A stretch of 64,000 nt of DNA, taken from contig NZ_JAAOZF010000002.1 in NCBI RefSeq assembly GCF_011759705.1, forward strand, positions 310,001 to 374,000, given 5' to 3'. The notes beneath the pieces are model-generated. The model ran no database searches. It saw nothing but the letters and a program-made list of their open reading frames with translations, and was not told where the DNA came from. A program made the position numbers and the translations under genes. This document shows positions 36,063 through 45,067 of the stretch, in pieces (the first letter of the stretch is position 1; each line of letters opens with the position of its first letter). Origin of the DNA: Microbacterium ulmi. Lineage in GTDB: Bacteria; Actinomycetota; Actinomycetes; Actinomycetales; Microbacteriaceae.

Positions 36063-37289
36063 TCAGGCGCGCTCGTCGATGAGGTAGCCCTCTTCGCCGT
36101 GGACTGCCGTGTCGACGCCCGCGAGCTCGTCCTCGTTCTTGATGCGGAATCCGAGGGTCTTCTCGATCGCGAAGCCGATGACGTAGGCGACGACGAACGA
36201 GTAGATCAGCACGCCGAACGCCGCGATCGCCTGAAGGACCAGCTGCTCCCAGCCTCCGCCGAGGAAGAGGCCCGTGCCCGTGGCGAAGAAGCCGAGGTAC
36301 AGGGTTCCGAGGAGACCGCCGACCAGGTGGACGCCCACCACGTCGAGCGAGTCGTCGAAACCGAGCTTCCACTTCAGCTCCACCGCGAGAGCGCAGACGG
36401 CACCCGCGATGACTCCGAGCAGGAGCGCCCAGCCGGGGGTCAGGTTCGCGCAGGACGGGGTGATCGCCACGAGGCCCGCGACGGCGCCCGAGGCCGCTCC
36501 GACGGACGTCGCCTTGCCGTCCTTGAACTTCTCGACCACGAGCCAGCCCAGCACGGCGGCAGCGGTCGCACCGAGAGTGTTCACGATGATGAGTCCGACG
36601 CTCGAGTCGGGCGTTCCGAGGAGCCCGGCAGTGCCTTCAGCGCCCGCGTTGAAGCCGAACCAGCCGAACCACAGGATGGAGGCGCCCAGGAGGACGAGCG
36701 GGACGTTGTGCGGCTTCTGGATGCCCTTCTGGAACCCGATGCGCTTGCCCAGCACCAGCGCGAGCGCGAGGGCAGCGGCACCGGCGTTGATGTGGACGGC
36801 CGTGCCGCCCGCGTAGTCGATCACGCTCGTCGAGAAGCCGAAGGTGTCGCCGAGGCTCATGATCCAGCCGCCGCCCCAGACCCATGCGGCGATCGGGAAG
36901 TACGCCAGCGTCGCCCAGATGCCCGCGAAGATGATCCACGACCCGAACTTGGCGCGGTCGGCGATCGCGCCGGAGATGAGCGCAACGGTGATGATGGCGA
37001 AGGTCGCGCCGTACGTCACGCCGACGAGCGTGTCGCTGTCGGCCCCGCTGAGGCCGAAGTCGGAGAACGGGTTGCCGGCGAACGCCCAGGGGGTGTCGAC
37101 GGCGCTCATGTTGGCTCCGTAGAGGATCCACAGAACGCTGACGAGTCCGAGCGCGCCGAAGCTCATCATCATCATGCTGACGACGCTCTTCGCCTTGACG
37201 AGGCCGCCGTAGAAGAACGCCACTCCCGGCGTCATGAAAAGCACTAGTGCCGTCGCGGCGACGGACCAGGCGAGGTTACCGCTGTCCAT
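36063..37289 (-). CDS. amtB: Ammonium transporter (Amt family)
   Basis: 408 residues with eleven predicted membrane helices. The N-terminus DSGNLAWSVAATALVLFMTPGVAFFYGG is followed by IILT/AGIWATL, then DYAGGTAVHINAG with the first pore His, and FDDSLDVVGVHLVGG with the second pore His near residue 320. A short cytoplasmic tail follows. It passes ammonium across the membrane. The ATG at 37289 has GAGGA at good spacing; an upstream in-frame ATG at 37301 is less likely. No glnK/glnD genes are near. A GlnR-like site about 120 bases upstream suggests nitrogen control. Confidence 0.95.
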   Translation of the reverse strand: MDSGNLAWSVAATALVLFMTPGVAFFYGGLVKAKSVVSMMMMSFGALGLVSVLWILYGANMSAVDTPWAFAGNPFSDFGLSGADSDTLVGVTYGATFAIITVALISGAIADRAKFGSWIIFAGIWATLAYFPIAAWVWGGGWIMSLGDTFGFSTSVIDYAGGTAVHINAGAAALALALVLGKRIGFQKGIQKPHNVPLVLLGASILWFGWFGFNAGAEGTAGLLGTPDSSVGLIIVNTLGATAAAVLGWLVVEKFKDGKATSVGAASGAVAGLVAITPSCANLTPGWALLLGVIAGAVCALAVELKWKLGFDDSLDVVGVHLVGGLLGTLYLGFFATGTGLFLGGGWEQLVLQAIAAFGVLIYSFVVAYVIGFAIEKTLGFRIKNEDELAGVDTAVHGEEGYLIDERA

Positions 37290-37408
37290 GAGAATCCTCA
37301 TCCATGTGTCGTGTTACTCAAGGTCCCGCAGGGGCCGCATTCGGGTGGCGGCGCTCGGGGCTGGGGCCCAGTTTCGTGACACACCGTTTCGAGAGGCATG
37401 CGTGTCGT

Positions 37409-37424
37409 GTTTCGCGGCGGTTAC
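37409..37424 (-). promoter_or_regulatory. GlnR-like nitrogen-control site upstream of amtB
   Basis: The minus strand reads GTAAC-CGCCGC-GAAAC, an exact match to the a-b pair of the actinobacterial GlnR consensus gTnAC-n6-GaAAC. Closer to amtB there are more GAAAC and GTCAC half sites (37369-37389). It sits in the 200-base gap between zapE and amtB. Confidence 0.5.
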
Positions 37425-37488
37425 GTGGGTGCGTGCTGCGTAAACATCAGGTTTCGGGATGCCGCGAGTCGGCTCCCGAAACCCTTCG

Positions 37489-38526
37489 TCACTCGTGGGT
37501 GAGGGCGTTGAGGCGCGAGATCGCGCGCAGATACTTCTTCCGATATCCCCCGGCGAGCATCTCGGCGCCGAACACCCGGTCGAGCGGGACGCCTGTCGCC
37601 CTGATCGGGATCTGCGCGTCGTACGCGCGGTCGACGAACGCGACGAGTCGCAGGGCGCTGGACTGGTCGTCGAGCTCGTGGACGTCGCGGATGCCGATCG
37701 TCTCGAGCCCGTCGATGAGCCGGATGTAGCGGCTCGGGTGCACGCGCGCGAGATGGGCGACGAGCCCCGCGAACGTGTCGTCCGACGCGAGCGAGCGGGC
37801 CGCGGCATCCGTCAGCGCGCTCTCGTACTGAGGCTCCGTCAGCACGACGGCGTGCCCGTCGAGCGCACGCTGCCGATAGTCGGTCCCGTCGATGCGTATC
37901 GTGTCGAAGCTCGCCGCCATGGCGTGGATCTCGCGGAGGAAGTCCTGCGCCGCGAACCGGCCCTCGCCGAGCGCGTTGGGAGGAGTGTTGGATGTCGCCG
38001 CCAGCCGGGTGCCGCTCGTCACGAGCTCGCCCAGCAGGCGCGTCATGACCATCGTGTCTCCCGGGTCGTCGAGCTCGAACTCGTCGATACAGAGCAGATC
38101 CGAGCCGCGGAACAGCTCGACCGTGTTCTGGTAGCCGAGCGCCCCGACGAGGGCCGTGTATTCGATGAAGGAGCCGAAGTACTTCCGGCGCGCCGGCATC
38201 GCGTGGTAGATCGATGCGAGCAGATGGGTCTTGCCGACGCCGAATCCGCCGTCGAGGTAGACGCCGGGCTTGAGCTGCGGACCCTTCTTGGCGCGGCGGA
38301 AGAGCCCGCCGCCACGCTCGGCGGGGGCACCCGACCCGCAGAAGGAGATGAGCGCGTCCTTCGCGTCCTGCTGAGAGGGGAACGCGGCGTCGGCGCGGTA
38401 CGTCTCGAAGGTCGCCCCGTCGAACTGGGGCGGCGGCACGAGGGCGGCGACCATCTCGGCGCCGCTCACCTGCGGCGTGCGCTCGACGAGGTGCACGATG
38501 CCGGCGGCGGTCGCGGTGGAGGTCAT
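37489..38526 (-). CDS. zapE: ZapE/AFG1-family cell-division ATPase
   Basis: 345 residues of the AFG1 P-loop family: Walker [12 protein letters not shown] (near residue 100), YFGSFIEYT, Walker [24 protein letters not shown] and the C-terminal [21 protein letters not shown]. ZapE in E. coli destabilises FtsZ rings; the mitochondrial relative is a chaperone. It is divergent from the sulfurtransferase gene. The ATG start is preceded by 119 bases of divergent promoter region with a TAGATT-like box near 38580. Confidence 0.92.
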   Translation of the reverse strand: MTSTATAAGIVHLVERTPQVSGAEMVAALVPPPQFDGATFETYRADAAFPSQQDAKDALISFCGSGAPAERGGGLFRRAKKGPQLKPGVYLDGGFGVGKTHLLASIYHAMPARRKYFGSFIEYTALVGALGYQNTVELFRGSDLLCIDEFELDDPGDTMVMTRLLGELVTSGTRLAATSNTPPNALGEGRFAAQDFLREIHAMAASFDTIRIDGTDYRQRALDGHAVVLTEPQYESALTDAAARSLASDDTFAGLVAHLARVHPSRYIRLIDGLETIGIRDVHELDDQSSALRLVAFVDRAYDAQIPIRATGVPLDRVFGAEMLAGGYRKKYLRAISRLNALTHE

Positions 38527-38645
38527 GGCGTGGTCCTGTGTCGCATCGTGACGACGATGATGCGAGCCATCGCCGGGGAATCTATCGTCGGAATCGACCG
38601 TTCCACCCTACCGTCGCCCCGCCGTCACCCCTCCGAGGAGCAGCC

Positions 38646-39572
38646 ATGACCGTCGAGCTCGATTCGTCGTCCGCGAAGTTCGCCGAGTATGCAGAGCCCG
38701 GCAGGCTCGTGACGGGCGAATGGCTCGAAGCGCGCCTGGGACAGCCGGGTCTGGTCGTCGTCGAGTCCGACGAGGACGTCCTGCTGTACGAGACGGGCCA
38801 CATCCCCGGCGCCGTCAAGGTCGACTGGCACACGGAGCTCAACGACCCCGTCGTGCGCGACTACGTCGACGGCGAGGGGTTCGCCGAGCTGCTGTCGCGG
38901 AAGGGCATCGCGCGCGACGACACCGTGGTCGTCTACGGCGACAAGAACAACTGGTGGGCCGCGTACGCCCTGTGGGTCTTCTCCCTGTTCGGGCACGAGG
39001 ACGTGCGCCTGCTCGACGGCGGCCGCGACAAGTGGATCGCGGAGGGCCGTCCCATCACGACCGACGCGACGGTGCGCGATGTCACCGCGTACCCCGTCGT
39101 CGAACGCGACGACTCCGTCCTGCGCGCCTACAAGGACGATGTGCTCGCCCATCTCGGCCGCGGCCCGCTCATCGACGTGCGCTCGCCCGAGGAGTACGAC
39201 GGCTCGCGCACGTCGGCCCCCGCCTATCCCGAGGAGGGCGCGCTGCGTGCGGGGCACATCCCGACTGCGCAGAGCGTGCCGTGGGCCCGGGCCGTCGCGG
39301 AGGACGGCGGATTCAAGCCTCGCGCAGAGCTCGACGCGATCTACCGGGGAGAGGCGGGCCTGTCAGACGGAGACGCGATCGTCGCCTACTGCCGCATCGG
39401 CGAGCGGTCGAGCCACACGTGGTTCGTGCTGAAGCACCTGCTGGGCTTCCAGGACGTCCGCAACTACGACGGCTCGTGGACCGAGTGGGGCAGCGCCGTG
39501 CGCGTGCCGATCGTCGCGGGCGCCGAGCCGGGCTCGGTCGCGCAGTCCGAGCGGTCGGCCGCCAGCGCCTGA
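38646..39572 (+). CDS. Thiosulfate/3-mercaptopyruvate sulfurtransferase (two rhodanese domains)
   Basis: 308 residues with two rhodanese domains. The first is inactive (no Cys in the loop after VVVYGDKNN); the second carries the persulfide Cys in [13 protein letters not shown]. The N-terminal [21 protein letters not shown] and central [10 protein letters not shown] are typical. It moves sulfane sulfur from thiosulfate or mercaptopyruvate. The ATG at 38646 has GGAGCAG upstream. sufE follows 28 bases downstream, so the pair probably forms a sulfur-transfer operon. Confidence 0.92.
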   Translation: MTVELDSSSAKFAEYAEPGRLVTGEWLEARLGQPGLVVVESDEDVLLYETGHIPGAVKVDWHTELNDPVVRDYVDGEGFAELLSRKGIARDDTVVVYGDKNNWWAAYALWVFSLFGHEDVRLLDGGRDKWIAEGRPITTDATVRDVTAYPVVERDDSVLRAYKDDVLAHLGRGPLIDVRSPEEYDGSRTSAPAYPEEGALRAGHIPTAQSVPWARAVAEDGGFKPRAELDAIYRGEAGLSDGDAIVAYCRIGERSSHTWFVLKHLLGFQDVRNYDGSWTEWGSAVRVPIVAGAEPGSVAQSERSAASA

Positions 39573-39600
39573 GCCCGCGAGGCGTGGGAGGATGGCGGGG

Positions 39601-40041
39601 ATGACCGACACCGTCCTGCCCGCGACCCTGGCCGAGATCCGCGACGAGTTCCTCGAGCTCGACGAGCCCGACCGGCTGCAGCTTCTGCTCGAGTTCTCGA
39701 ACGAGCTGCCGGCGGTCCCCGCCGAGTACGAGGGCCACCCGGAGCTGTGCGAGCGGGTCGTCGAATGCCAGTCCCCCGTCTACATCGTCGTCGACGTCGA
39801 CGGGGACGGCAGGGTCGCGATGCACGCGACGGCGCCCCGGGAGGCGCCGACGACACGCGGGTTCGCGAGCATCCTCGTGCAGGGCATCGCGGGGCTCAGC
39901 GTCGACGAGGTGCTCGGCATCCCCGACGACTATCCGCAGTCGATCGGGCTCACGCGGGCCGTCTCGCCGCTGCGGATCGCCGGCATGACCGGCATGCTCA
40001 TGCGTGCGAAGCGGCAGGTCCGGGCCAAGCAGGCGGCCTGA
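39601..40041 (+). CDS. sufE: SufE-family sulfur acceptor
   Basis: 146 residues. The acceptor Cys lies in VVECQSPVYIVVDVD near residue 60; family stretches FLELDEPDRLQLLLEFSNELP and TTRGFASILVQGIAG are clear. SufE takes sulfur from a cysteine desulfurase for Fe-S cluster building; in actinobacteria it often stands beside a sulfurtransferase gene, as here. The ATG at 39601 follows both a GGGAGG and a GAGGAT, the latter at the leaderless -10 distance. Confidence 0.92.
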   Translation: MTDTVLPATLAEIRDEFLELDEPDRLQLLLEFSNELPAVPAEYEGHPELCERVVECQSPVYIVVDVDGDGRVAMHATAPREAPTTRGFASILVQGIAGLSVDEVLGIPDDYPQSIGLTRAVSPLRIAGMTGMLMRAKRQVRAKQAA

Positions 40042-40047
40042 GCTCGG

Positions 40048-40764
40048 ATGATCGTCACCGAGATCGTCCCGCGCACACTCGACGCAGTCGACGCCTCGAC
40101 GGACGAGGCGCGCGCGTGGCTGCGCACGCGCTACGCGCGGGAGGATGCCGCCTATGTGCGGCTCAACATGATCACGAGCCTCACGGGCTCGGCGTCCGGC
40201 GCGGACGGCACGAGCGAGACGCTCACGAACCGCGTCGACCGACGGATCCTCGGCGTGATCCGTGCGGAGGCGGACGTCGTGCTCGTCGGCGCGCAGAGCG
40301 TCCGCGCCGAGGGGTACGTGGTCCCGCGTTCCGTGCGGCTCGCGATCGTCACGTCGTCGGGTGATCTGGCCGGGCACCGCCTGCGCCTCGAGCAGGGCGC
40401 GACGCCGGGCCGCGTCATCCTCGTCTGCCCGCAGCGACGCGCCGACGAGCTCGCCGAGTCGACCCGTTCGCTCGGCGTGCAGGTGCTCGGCGTCCCAGGC
40501 TCCGAACGGCTCCAGCCGGGTGCGATCGTGGCCGCGCTGCGCGGGCGGGGACTGACGCGCATCGTGTGCGAAGGCGGTCCCTCCCTCGCGTCGCAGTTCG
40601 CGAACGCGGGGCTCATCGACGAGTTCTGCGTCACCGTCGCGCCGGCCCTCGAGCCCGTCGACAAGCCCTTCGTCCGGCTCGCCGAACGCGCGGCGGCCGA
40701 GGTCGCGGGGCACCTCGTCGACGAGGCGGGGTTCAGTTATCTGAGGCTGCGGGCGCTGCGCTGA
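40048..40764 (+). CDS. RibD C-terminal/dihydrofolate-reductase-like pyrimidine reductase
   Basis: 238 residues of the RibD_C fold. It shows VRLNMITSLTGSASGADG, then DRRILGVIRAEADVVLVGAQSVRAEGY, a central NADPH-binding part with LAIVTSS, and RIVCEGGPSLASQF near residue 175. Without a deaminase domain it is either a stand-alone flavin-pathway reductase or an unrelated NADPH reductase. It starts six bases after sufE, so it is likely co-transcribed. Its last 32 bases overlap the 3' end of the convergent hydrolase gene. Confidence 0.85.
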   Translation: MIVTEIVPRTLDAVDASTDEARAWLRTRYAREDAAYVRLNMITSLTGSASGADGTSETLTNRVDRRILGVIRAEADVVLVGAQSVRAEGYVVPRSVRLAIVTSSGDLAGHRLRLEQGATPGRVILVCPQRRADELAESTRSLGVQVLGVPGSERLQPGAIVAALRGRGLTRIVCEGGPSLASQFANAGLIDEFCVTVAPALEPVDKPFVRLAERAAAEVAGHLVDEAGFSYLRLRALR

Positions 40765-41968
40765 GGACGCGCCGATCGAACCACGAACGGATGCTGTCGC
40801 TCCACCGCTCCTGGTCGTAGTTCCACAGCTTCGTGTGACGCGCGACGTCGAACACCTGCATCTCCACGAGATCGGGACGCGCCACGACGAGGTCGTGCGA
40901 GGCATCCGACGGCACGAAGCCGTCGTCGTCGCTGTGCAGGATCAGCACGGGATGCCGCAGCTCGCCCGCGCGGGCCACGACGTCGAGACGGTCGAACGGG
41001 ATCCCGCCGCCCGTGCGGGTGACGGGGGCTGCCCAGTCCGCGCCGAGCGCGCCGATCGCGAGGTCGGTCACGGCGGAGGGCACGTGGAGAAGACGCGCCT
41101 GGTAGTCGAGCACGATGCGCCAGTCGATGACGGGCGAGTCCAGCACGATGCCGGCGATGAGGTCGCGGTGCGCCGAGTTGAGCGCGACCTGCAGGGCGAT
41201 CGCCCCGCCCATGGACCAGCCCATCAGGACGACGCGCTTCGCGCCCCGCCGCCGCGCGAACCCGAGCGCGGCATCCACGTCGCGCCACTCCGTCGCACCG
41301 AGAGCGTACGTTCCTGCACGGCTGCGCGGAGCCTCGCCGTCGTTGCGGTACGAGACGACGAGCGAAGTCACGCCGAGCGCATGGAAGACCGGGACGGCGC
41401 GCAGGCACTCGGCGCGCGTCGTGCCGCGCCCGTGCACCTGGACGACCCAGGTGTCGGGCTCGAGCACCGCCTCGTCGCCGGCGGGGAAGAGCCATGCGGG
41501 GCACGGCCCGAGCGACGACCCGACGAGCTCGGGGGTGAACGGGAGGTGCAGCTCCTCGGGGCGCGAGAAGTACCAGCCGCTGAAGGCCGCCTCTGCGGCC
41601 AGGCGCGACTGTCCGCCGATGTGCGTGAGCAGCTTGCGCTTGACGGTCTCGCCGTCCTCCGCGAGCACCGAGCCGAGCTTGAGGTAGTGCTCGGAGCCGG
41701 TCGTGAACAGGCCGTAGCGGCCGGGCAGGCGCGTGTCGGGCGTGCGGGTCAGCGTGATCGTCTGGGCCGCCGTGTCGAGCCCGACGATGCGTGTGTCGGG
41801 CTCGCGCGCGGCCGGGGTGACGACCTTCCGAGCCATCCGCACGGAGGCGAGGGCGAGCAGCGAGAGCACGCCGGCGAGCGTGACGCTCAGCCCTGTGAGG
41901 GCAGTGCGGAGCCCGGCGGCGAGAGCGGGTGAGGCGCCGCGTGATGCGGCGCGCCTGGGGACTACCAT
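40733..41968 (-). CDS. Membrane-anchored alpha/beta hydrolase
   Basis: 411 residues. One N-terminal membrane helix (about 20-45), then an alpha/beta-hydrolase with nucleophile Ser in LMGWSMGGAIALQ, acid Asp in HSDDDGFVP and His in ARHTKLWN. The segment YLKLGSVLAEDG and the late WNYDQERW are typical of an actinobacterial esterase-like family; the substrate is unknown. The ATG at 41968 is nine bases after TAGAGT, back to back with the DUF3000 promoter. Confidence 0.85.
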   Translation of the reverse strand: MVVPRRAASRGASPALAAGLRTALTGLSVTLAGVLSLLALASVRMARKVVTPAAREPDTRIVGLDTAAQTITLTRTPDTRLPGRYGLFTTGSEHYLKLGSVLAEDGETVKRKLLTHIGGQSRLAAEAAFSGWYFSRPEELHLPFTPELVGSSLGPCPAWLFPAGDEAVLEPDTWVVQVHGRGTTRAECLRAVPVFHALGVTSLVVSYRNDGEAPRSRAGTYALGATEWRDVDAALGFARRRGAKRVVLMGWSMGGAIALQVALNSAHRDLIAGIVLDSPVIDWRIVLDYQARLLHVPSAVTDLAIGALGADWAAPVTRTGGGIPFDRLDVVARAGELRHPVLILHSDDDGFVPSDASHDLVVARPDLVEMQVFDVARHTKLWNYDQERWSDSIRSWFDRRVLSAAPAASDN

Positions 41969-41977
41969 CGGACCCTC

Positions 41978-41987
41978 ACTCTAGTCT
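41978..41987. promoter_or_regulatory. Overlapping divergent -10 boxes for the hydrolase and DUF3000 genes
   Basis: TAGTCT on the plus strand (41982-41987) is six bases before the DUF3000 GTG. TAGAGT on the minus strand (41978-41983) is nine bases before the hydrolase ATG. The two hexamers share two bases, so the promoters cannot easily fire at the same time. Confidence 0.45.
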
Positions 41988-41993
41988 GTCCGC

Positions 41994-42584
41994 GTGGCCT
42001 CGCTCCGTCCCCCCGCGACTCCGGCGTCGTTCGCCGCCGCGGCGGCGGATGTGCGCGCCGTCGAGTTCCGCAGCGACTTCACGGTGCGCGAGATACCCGC
42101 TCCGCAGGGGCTCGCGCCCGAGTCTCTCGCTCTCGCAGGAGACGTCCGGCCGGAGGAGCACGGCGTCGACTCGCCGTACGGCACGGGCCGGCTGATCCTG
42201 CTGCACGACCCCGAGCAGCCCGCCGCCTGGAACGGCGCGTGGCGCATCGTGTGCTTCGCTCAGGCGCCCCTCGAGCCGGACATCGGCATCGACCCGCTTC
42301 TGACCGACGTGGCCTGGGCGTGGCTGGTCGACGCGCTCGACTCGCGGCACGCCGCGCATGACGCGGCATCCGGCACCGCGACGAAGACGCTCTCGAAGGG
42401 GTTCGGATCGCTCGCCGACGAAGGCGACGGAGCGCAGATCGAGCTGCGCGCGTCGTGGTCGCCGCGCGGTCCGATCGGGCCGCACGTCGAGGCGTGGGCG
42501 GAGCTCGTATGCATGCTCGCGGGGCTGCCCCCGGGGTCGGAGGGGATCGAGGTCCTCGGAACACGCAGGACGGCACGTGACTGA
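41994..42584 (+). CDS. DUF3000 family protein
   Basis: 196 residues, soluble. Conserved actinobacterial family, found beside ribonuclease D; function unknown. Visible features are the N-terminal VEFRSDFTVREIPAPQGL and GTATKTLSKGFGSL, and the C-terminal ASWSPRGPIGPHVEAWAELVC. GTG start, leaderless arrangement (TAGTCT six bases upstream). The stop overlaps the next gene by 8 bases, coupling it to the RNase D. Confidence 0.88.
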   Translation: MASLRPPATPASFAAAAADVRAVEFRSDFTVREIPAPQGLAPESLALAGDVRPEEHGVDSPYGTGRLILLHDPEQPAAWNGAWRIVCFAQAPLEPDIGIDPLLTDVAWAWLVDALDSRHAAHDAASGTATKTLSKGFGSLADEGDGAQIELRASWSPRGPIGPHVEAWAELVCMLAGLPPGSEGIEVLGTRRTARD

Positions 42585-43776
42585 CTACATCGTGATCTCG
42601 GATGCCGAGACCCTCGTCTCCGCCGCGCGCACCCTCGCGCAGGGCGTAGGCCCCGCCGCCGTCGACGTCGAGCGGGCATCGGGCTTCCGGTACTCGCAGC
42701 GGGCCTACCTCGTGCAGGTGTTCCGCCGCGGTGCGGGCGTCTTCCTGTTCGATCCTCCCGCCATCGGCGACTTCACGGCTCTCGCGGATGCGATCGGCGC
42801 CGAGGAGTGGGTCCTGCACGCCGCGAGCCAGGACCTGCCTTCGCTGAGAGAGCTCGGCCTCGAGCCGTCGTCGATCTTCGACACCGAGCTCGCGGCGCGC
42901 CTGCTCGGCCACGAGCGCGTCGGTCTCGGAGCGGTCGTCGAGGATACCCTCGGCGTCACGCTCGCGAAGGCGCACTCCGCCTCGGACTGGTCGACGCGCC
43001 CGCTCCCCCAGGCATGGCTCGAATACGCCGCGCTCGACGTCGAGCACCTCGTGGACGTGCGCGACGTGCTCGTCGCCGAGCTGGCAGAGCAGGGCAAGAC
43101 CGCGTTCGCCGAGGAGGAGTTCCGCGCCGTGCTCGAGAGGGTGCCCAAGCCGCCTCGCGAGGAGCCCTGGCGGCGCCTGAGCGGCCTGCACACCGTGCGG
43201 GGCCGCCGATCTCTCGCCGTCGCGCGATCGCTGTGGGAGGCGCGAGAGGAGTACGCGCAGGAGCAGGATGTCTCTCCCGGCCGTCTCGTCCCCGATCGGT
43301 CGCTCGTCGCCGCGGTGCTGGCCGATCCGGCGACCAAGCAGGATCTCGCGAAGCTGAGGGAGTTCACCGGCCGCGCCAGCCGCTCGGAGCTCGATCGGTG
43401 GTGGGCGGCGATCGAGCGGGGTCGCTCCGACAGGATCCTGCCGACCGAGCGCGGGCCGGGCGGCGACTCCCTCCCCCCGCCGCGTGCGTGGCCCGACCGC
43501 AACCCCGAGGCGGATGCGCGGCTCAAGGCGGCGCGACCGCTCGTCGAGCAGCTCGCGGAACAGTTGCGCATGCCCACCGAGAACCTCCTCACCCCCGAGC
43601 TGCTGCGGCGGGTCGCCTGGAGCCCGCCGGCTGTGGTCACGGCGGCATCCGTCGGAGACGCCCTTCTCGAGCTCGGCGCGCGACGCTGGCAGATTGACCA
43701 GACTGCACAGGGGATCGCCGATGCCTTTGTGAGTTCCGTGCAAGCGCTCTCGGAGGCCGTGGAAGACGGTTCGTAG
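42577..43776 (+). CDS. Ribonuclease D-like 3'-5' exonuclease (HRDC protein)
   Basis: 399 residues. The DEDD exonuclease motifs are present: AVDVERASGFRYSQ (D and E), AASQDLPSL (D) and EYAALDVEHLVDV (Y and D). An HRDC domain follows (RSLAVARSLWEAREE..). Family members trim the 3' end of stable RNA precursors. The frame is open before the GTG at 42577, but this start is inside the DUF3000 end and gives the family N-terminus (MTDYIVISDAETL). It precedes the fatty-acid genes after 74 bases. Confidence 0.9.
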   Translation: MTDYIVISDAETLVSAARTLAQGVGPAAVDVERASGFRYSQRAYLVQVFRRGAGVFLFDPPAIGDFTALADAIGAEEWVLHAASQDLPSLRELGLEPSSIFDTELAARLLGHERVGLGAVVEDTLGVTLAKAHSASDWSTRPLPQAWLEYAALDVEHLVDVRDVLVAELAEQGKTAFAEEEFRAVLERVPKPPREEPWRRLSGLHTVRGRRSLAVARSLWEAREEYAQEQDVSPGRLVPDRSLVAAVLADPATKQDLAKLREFTGRASRSELDRWWAAIERGRSDRILPTERGPGGDSLPPPRAWPDRNPEADARLKAARPLVEQLAEQLRMPTENLLTPELLRRVAWSPPAVVTAASVGDALLELGARRWQIDQTAQGIADAFVSSVQALSEAVEDGS

Positions 43777-43850
43777 GTTTCCGCCACCCGATGCAAGGCG
43801 CCGCGACACGCCTTCCTAGGCTGGGGTCATCCCAACTTTCTGGAGGCAAT

Positions 43851-45056
43851 GTGGCCGAGATTTCGGACGTCTTCTTCGTCGATGGCATGCGAACCCCGTT
43901 CGGGCGTGCCGGCGAGAAGGGCCAGTACTGGAACACCCGCGCCGATGACCTCGCCGTCAAGGCGACCATCGGCCTCATGGAGCGCAACCCGAACGTTCCG
44001 AAGGACCGCATCGACGACGTCGCGATCGCCGCGACGTCGCAGACAGGCGACCAGGGCCTGACTCTCGGCCGCTCTGTCGCGATCCTCGCGGGGCTCCCGC
44101 AGTCCGTCCCGGGCTTCGCGATCGACCGCATGTGCGCGGGCGCCATGACGAGCGTCACGACGATGGCGGGCTCGATCGGCATCGGGATGTACGACGTCGC
44201 CCTCGCGGGCGGCGTCGAGCACATGGGGCGTCACCCGATCGGCTCGAACGCCGATCCCAACCCGCGCTTCGTCTCGGAGCGCATGGTCGACCCCGGAGCG
44301 CTCAACATGGGCGTGACGGCCGAGCGCATCTTCGACCGCTTCCCGCACCTCACGAAGGAGCGCTCGGACCGCTTCGGCATGCTGAGCCAGCACAAGGCGC
44401 AGGCCGCGTACGACGCCGGCAAGTTCCAGCCCGACCTCGTCACGGTCGCGATCAAGGATGCGGAGGGCGCCTGGGGTCTCGCGACGGAGGACGAAGGCCG
44501 CCGCCCCCAGACGACGATGGAGGACCTCGCAGCCCTCAAGACGCCGTTCCGTCCGCACGGCCGCGTCACCGCTGGCACGTCGTCGCCCCTCACGGACGGC
44601 GCGACGATGTCGCTGCTCGCGGGCGGCGGAGCCGTCAAGGAGCTCGGTCTGGCCCCCAAGATGCGCCTCGTCTCGTTCGCGTTCGCGGGCGTGCAGCCCG
44701 AGATCATGGGCATCGGCCCGATCCCGTCGACCGAGAAGGCTCTCAAGAAGGCCGGTCTCACGATCCACGACATCGGCCTGTTCGAGCTCAACGAGGCGTT
44801 CGCGATCCAGGTGATCTCGCTGCTCGACCACTTCGGCATCGCCGACGACGACCCGCGCGTGAACCAGTGGGGCGGCGCGATCGCGCTCGGCCACCCGCTG
44901 GCGGCCTCGGGTGTCCGCCTCATGATCCAGCTCGCGGCACAGTTCGCCGAGCGTCCCGATGTCCGCTACGGCCTCACGGCGATGTGCGTGGGCCTCGGCC
45001 AGGGCGGCTCGGTCGTCTGGGAGAACCCGCACTACGACGGCAAGAAGAAGAAGTAG
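43851..45056 (+). CDS. fadA: Acetyl-CoA acyltransferase (thiolase)
   Basis: 401 residues with the thiolase active sites in place: acyl-carrying Cys in IDRMCAGAMTSVT (near residue 93), His in ALGHPLAASG and Cys in AMCVGLGQGG. With the FadJ-like protein it performs the last step of fatty-acid beta-oxidation. The GTG at 43851 is chosen for its GGAGG site; a TAGGCT box (43816) gives a conventional 30-base leader. The stop is 11 bases before the FadJ-like start. Confidence 0.93.
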   Translation: MAEISDVFFVDGMRTPFGRAGEKGQYWNTRADDLAVKATIGLMERNPNVPKDRIDDVAIAATSQTGDQGLTLGRSVAILAGLPQSVPGFAIDRMCAGAMTSVTTMAGSIGIGMYDVALAGGVEHMGRHPIGSNADPNPRFVSERMVDPGALNMGVTAERIFDRFPHLTKERSDRFGMLSQHKAQAAYDAGKFQPDLVTVAIKDAEGAWGLATEDEGRRPQTTMEDLAALKTPFRPHGRVTAGTSSPLTDGATMSLLAGGGAVKELGLAPKMRLVSFAFAGVQPEIMGIGPIPSTEKALKKAGLTIHDIGLFELNEAFAIQVISLLDHFGIADDDPRVNQWGGAIALGHPLAASGVRLMIQLAAQFAERPDVRYGLTAMCVGLGQGGSVVWENPHYDGKKKK

Positions 45057-45067
45057 GACGCATACGG

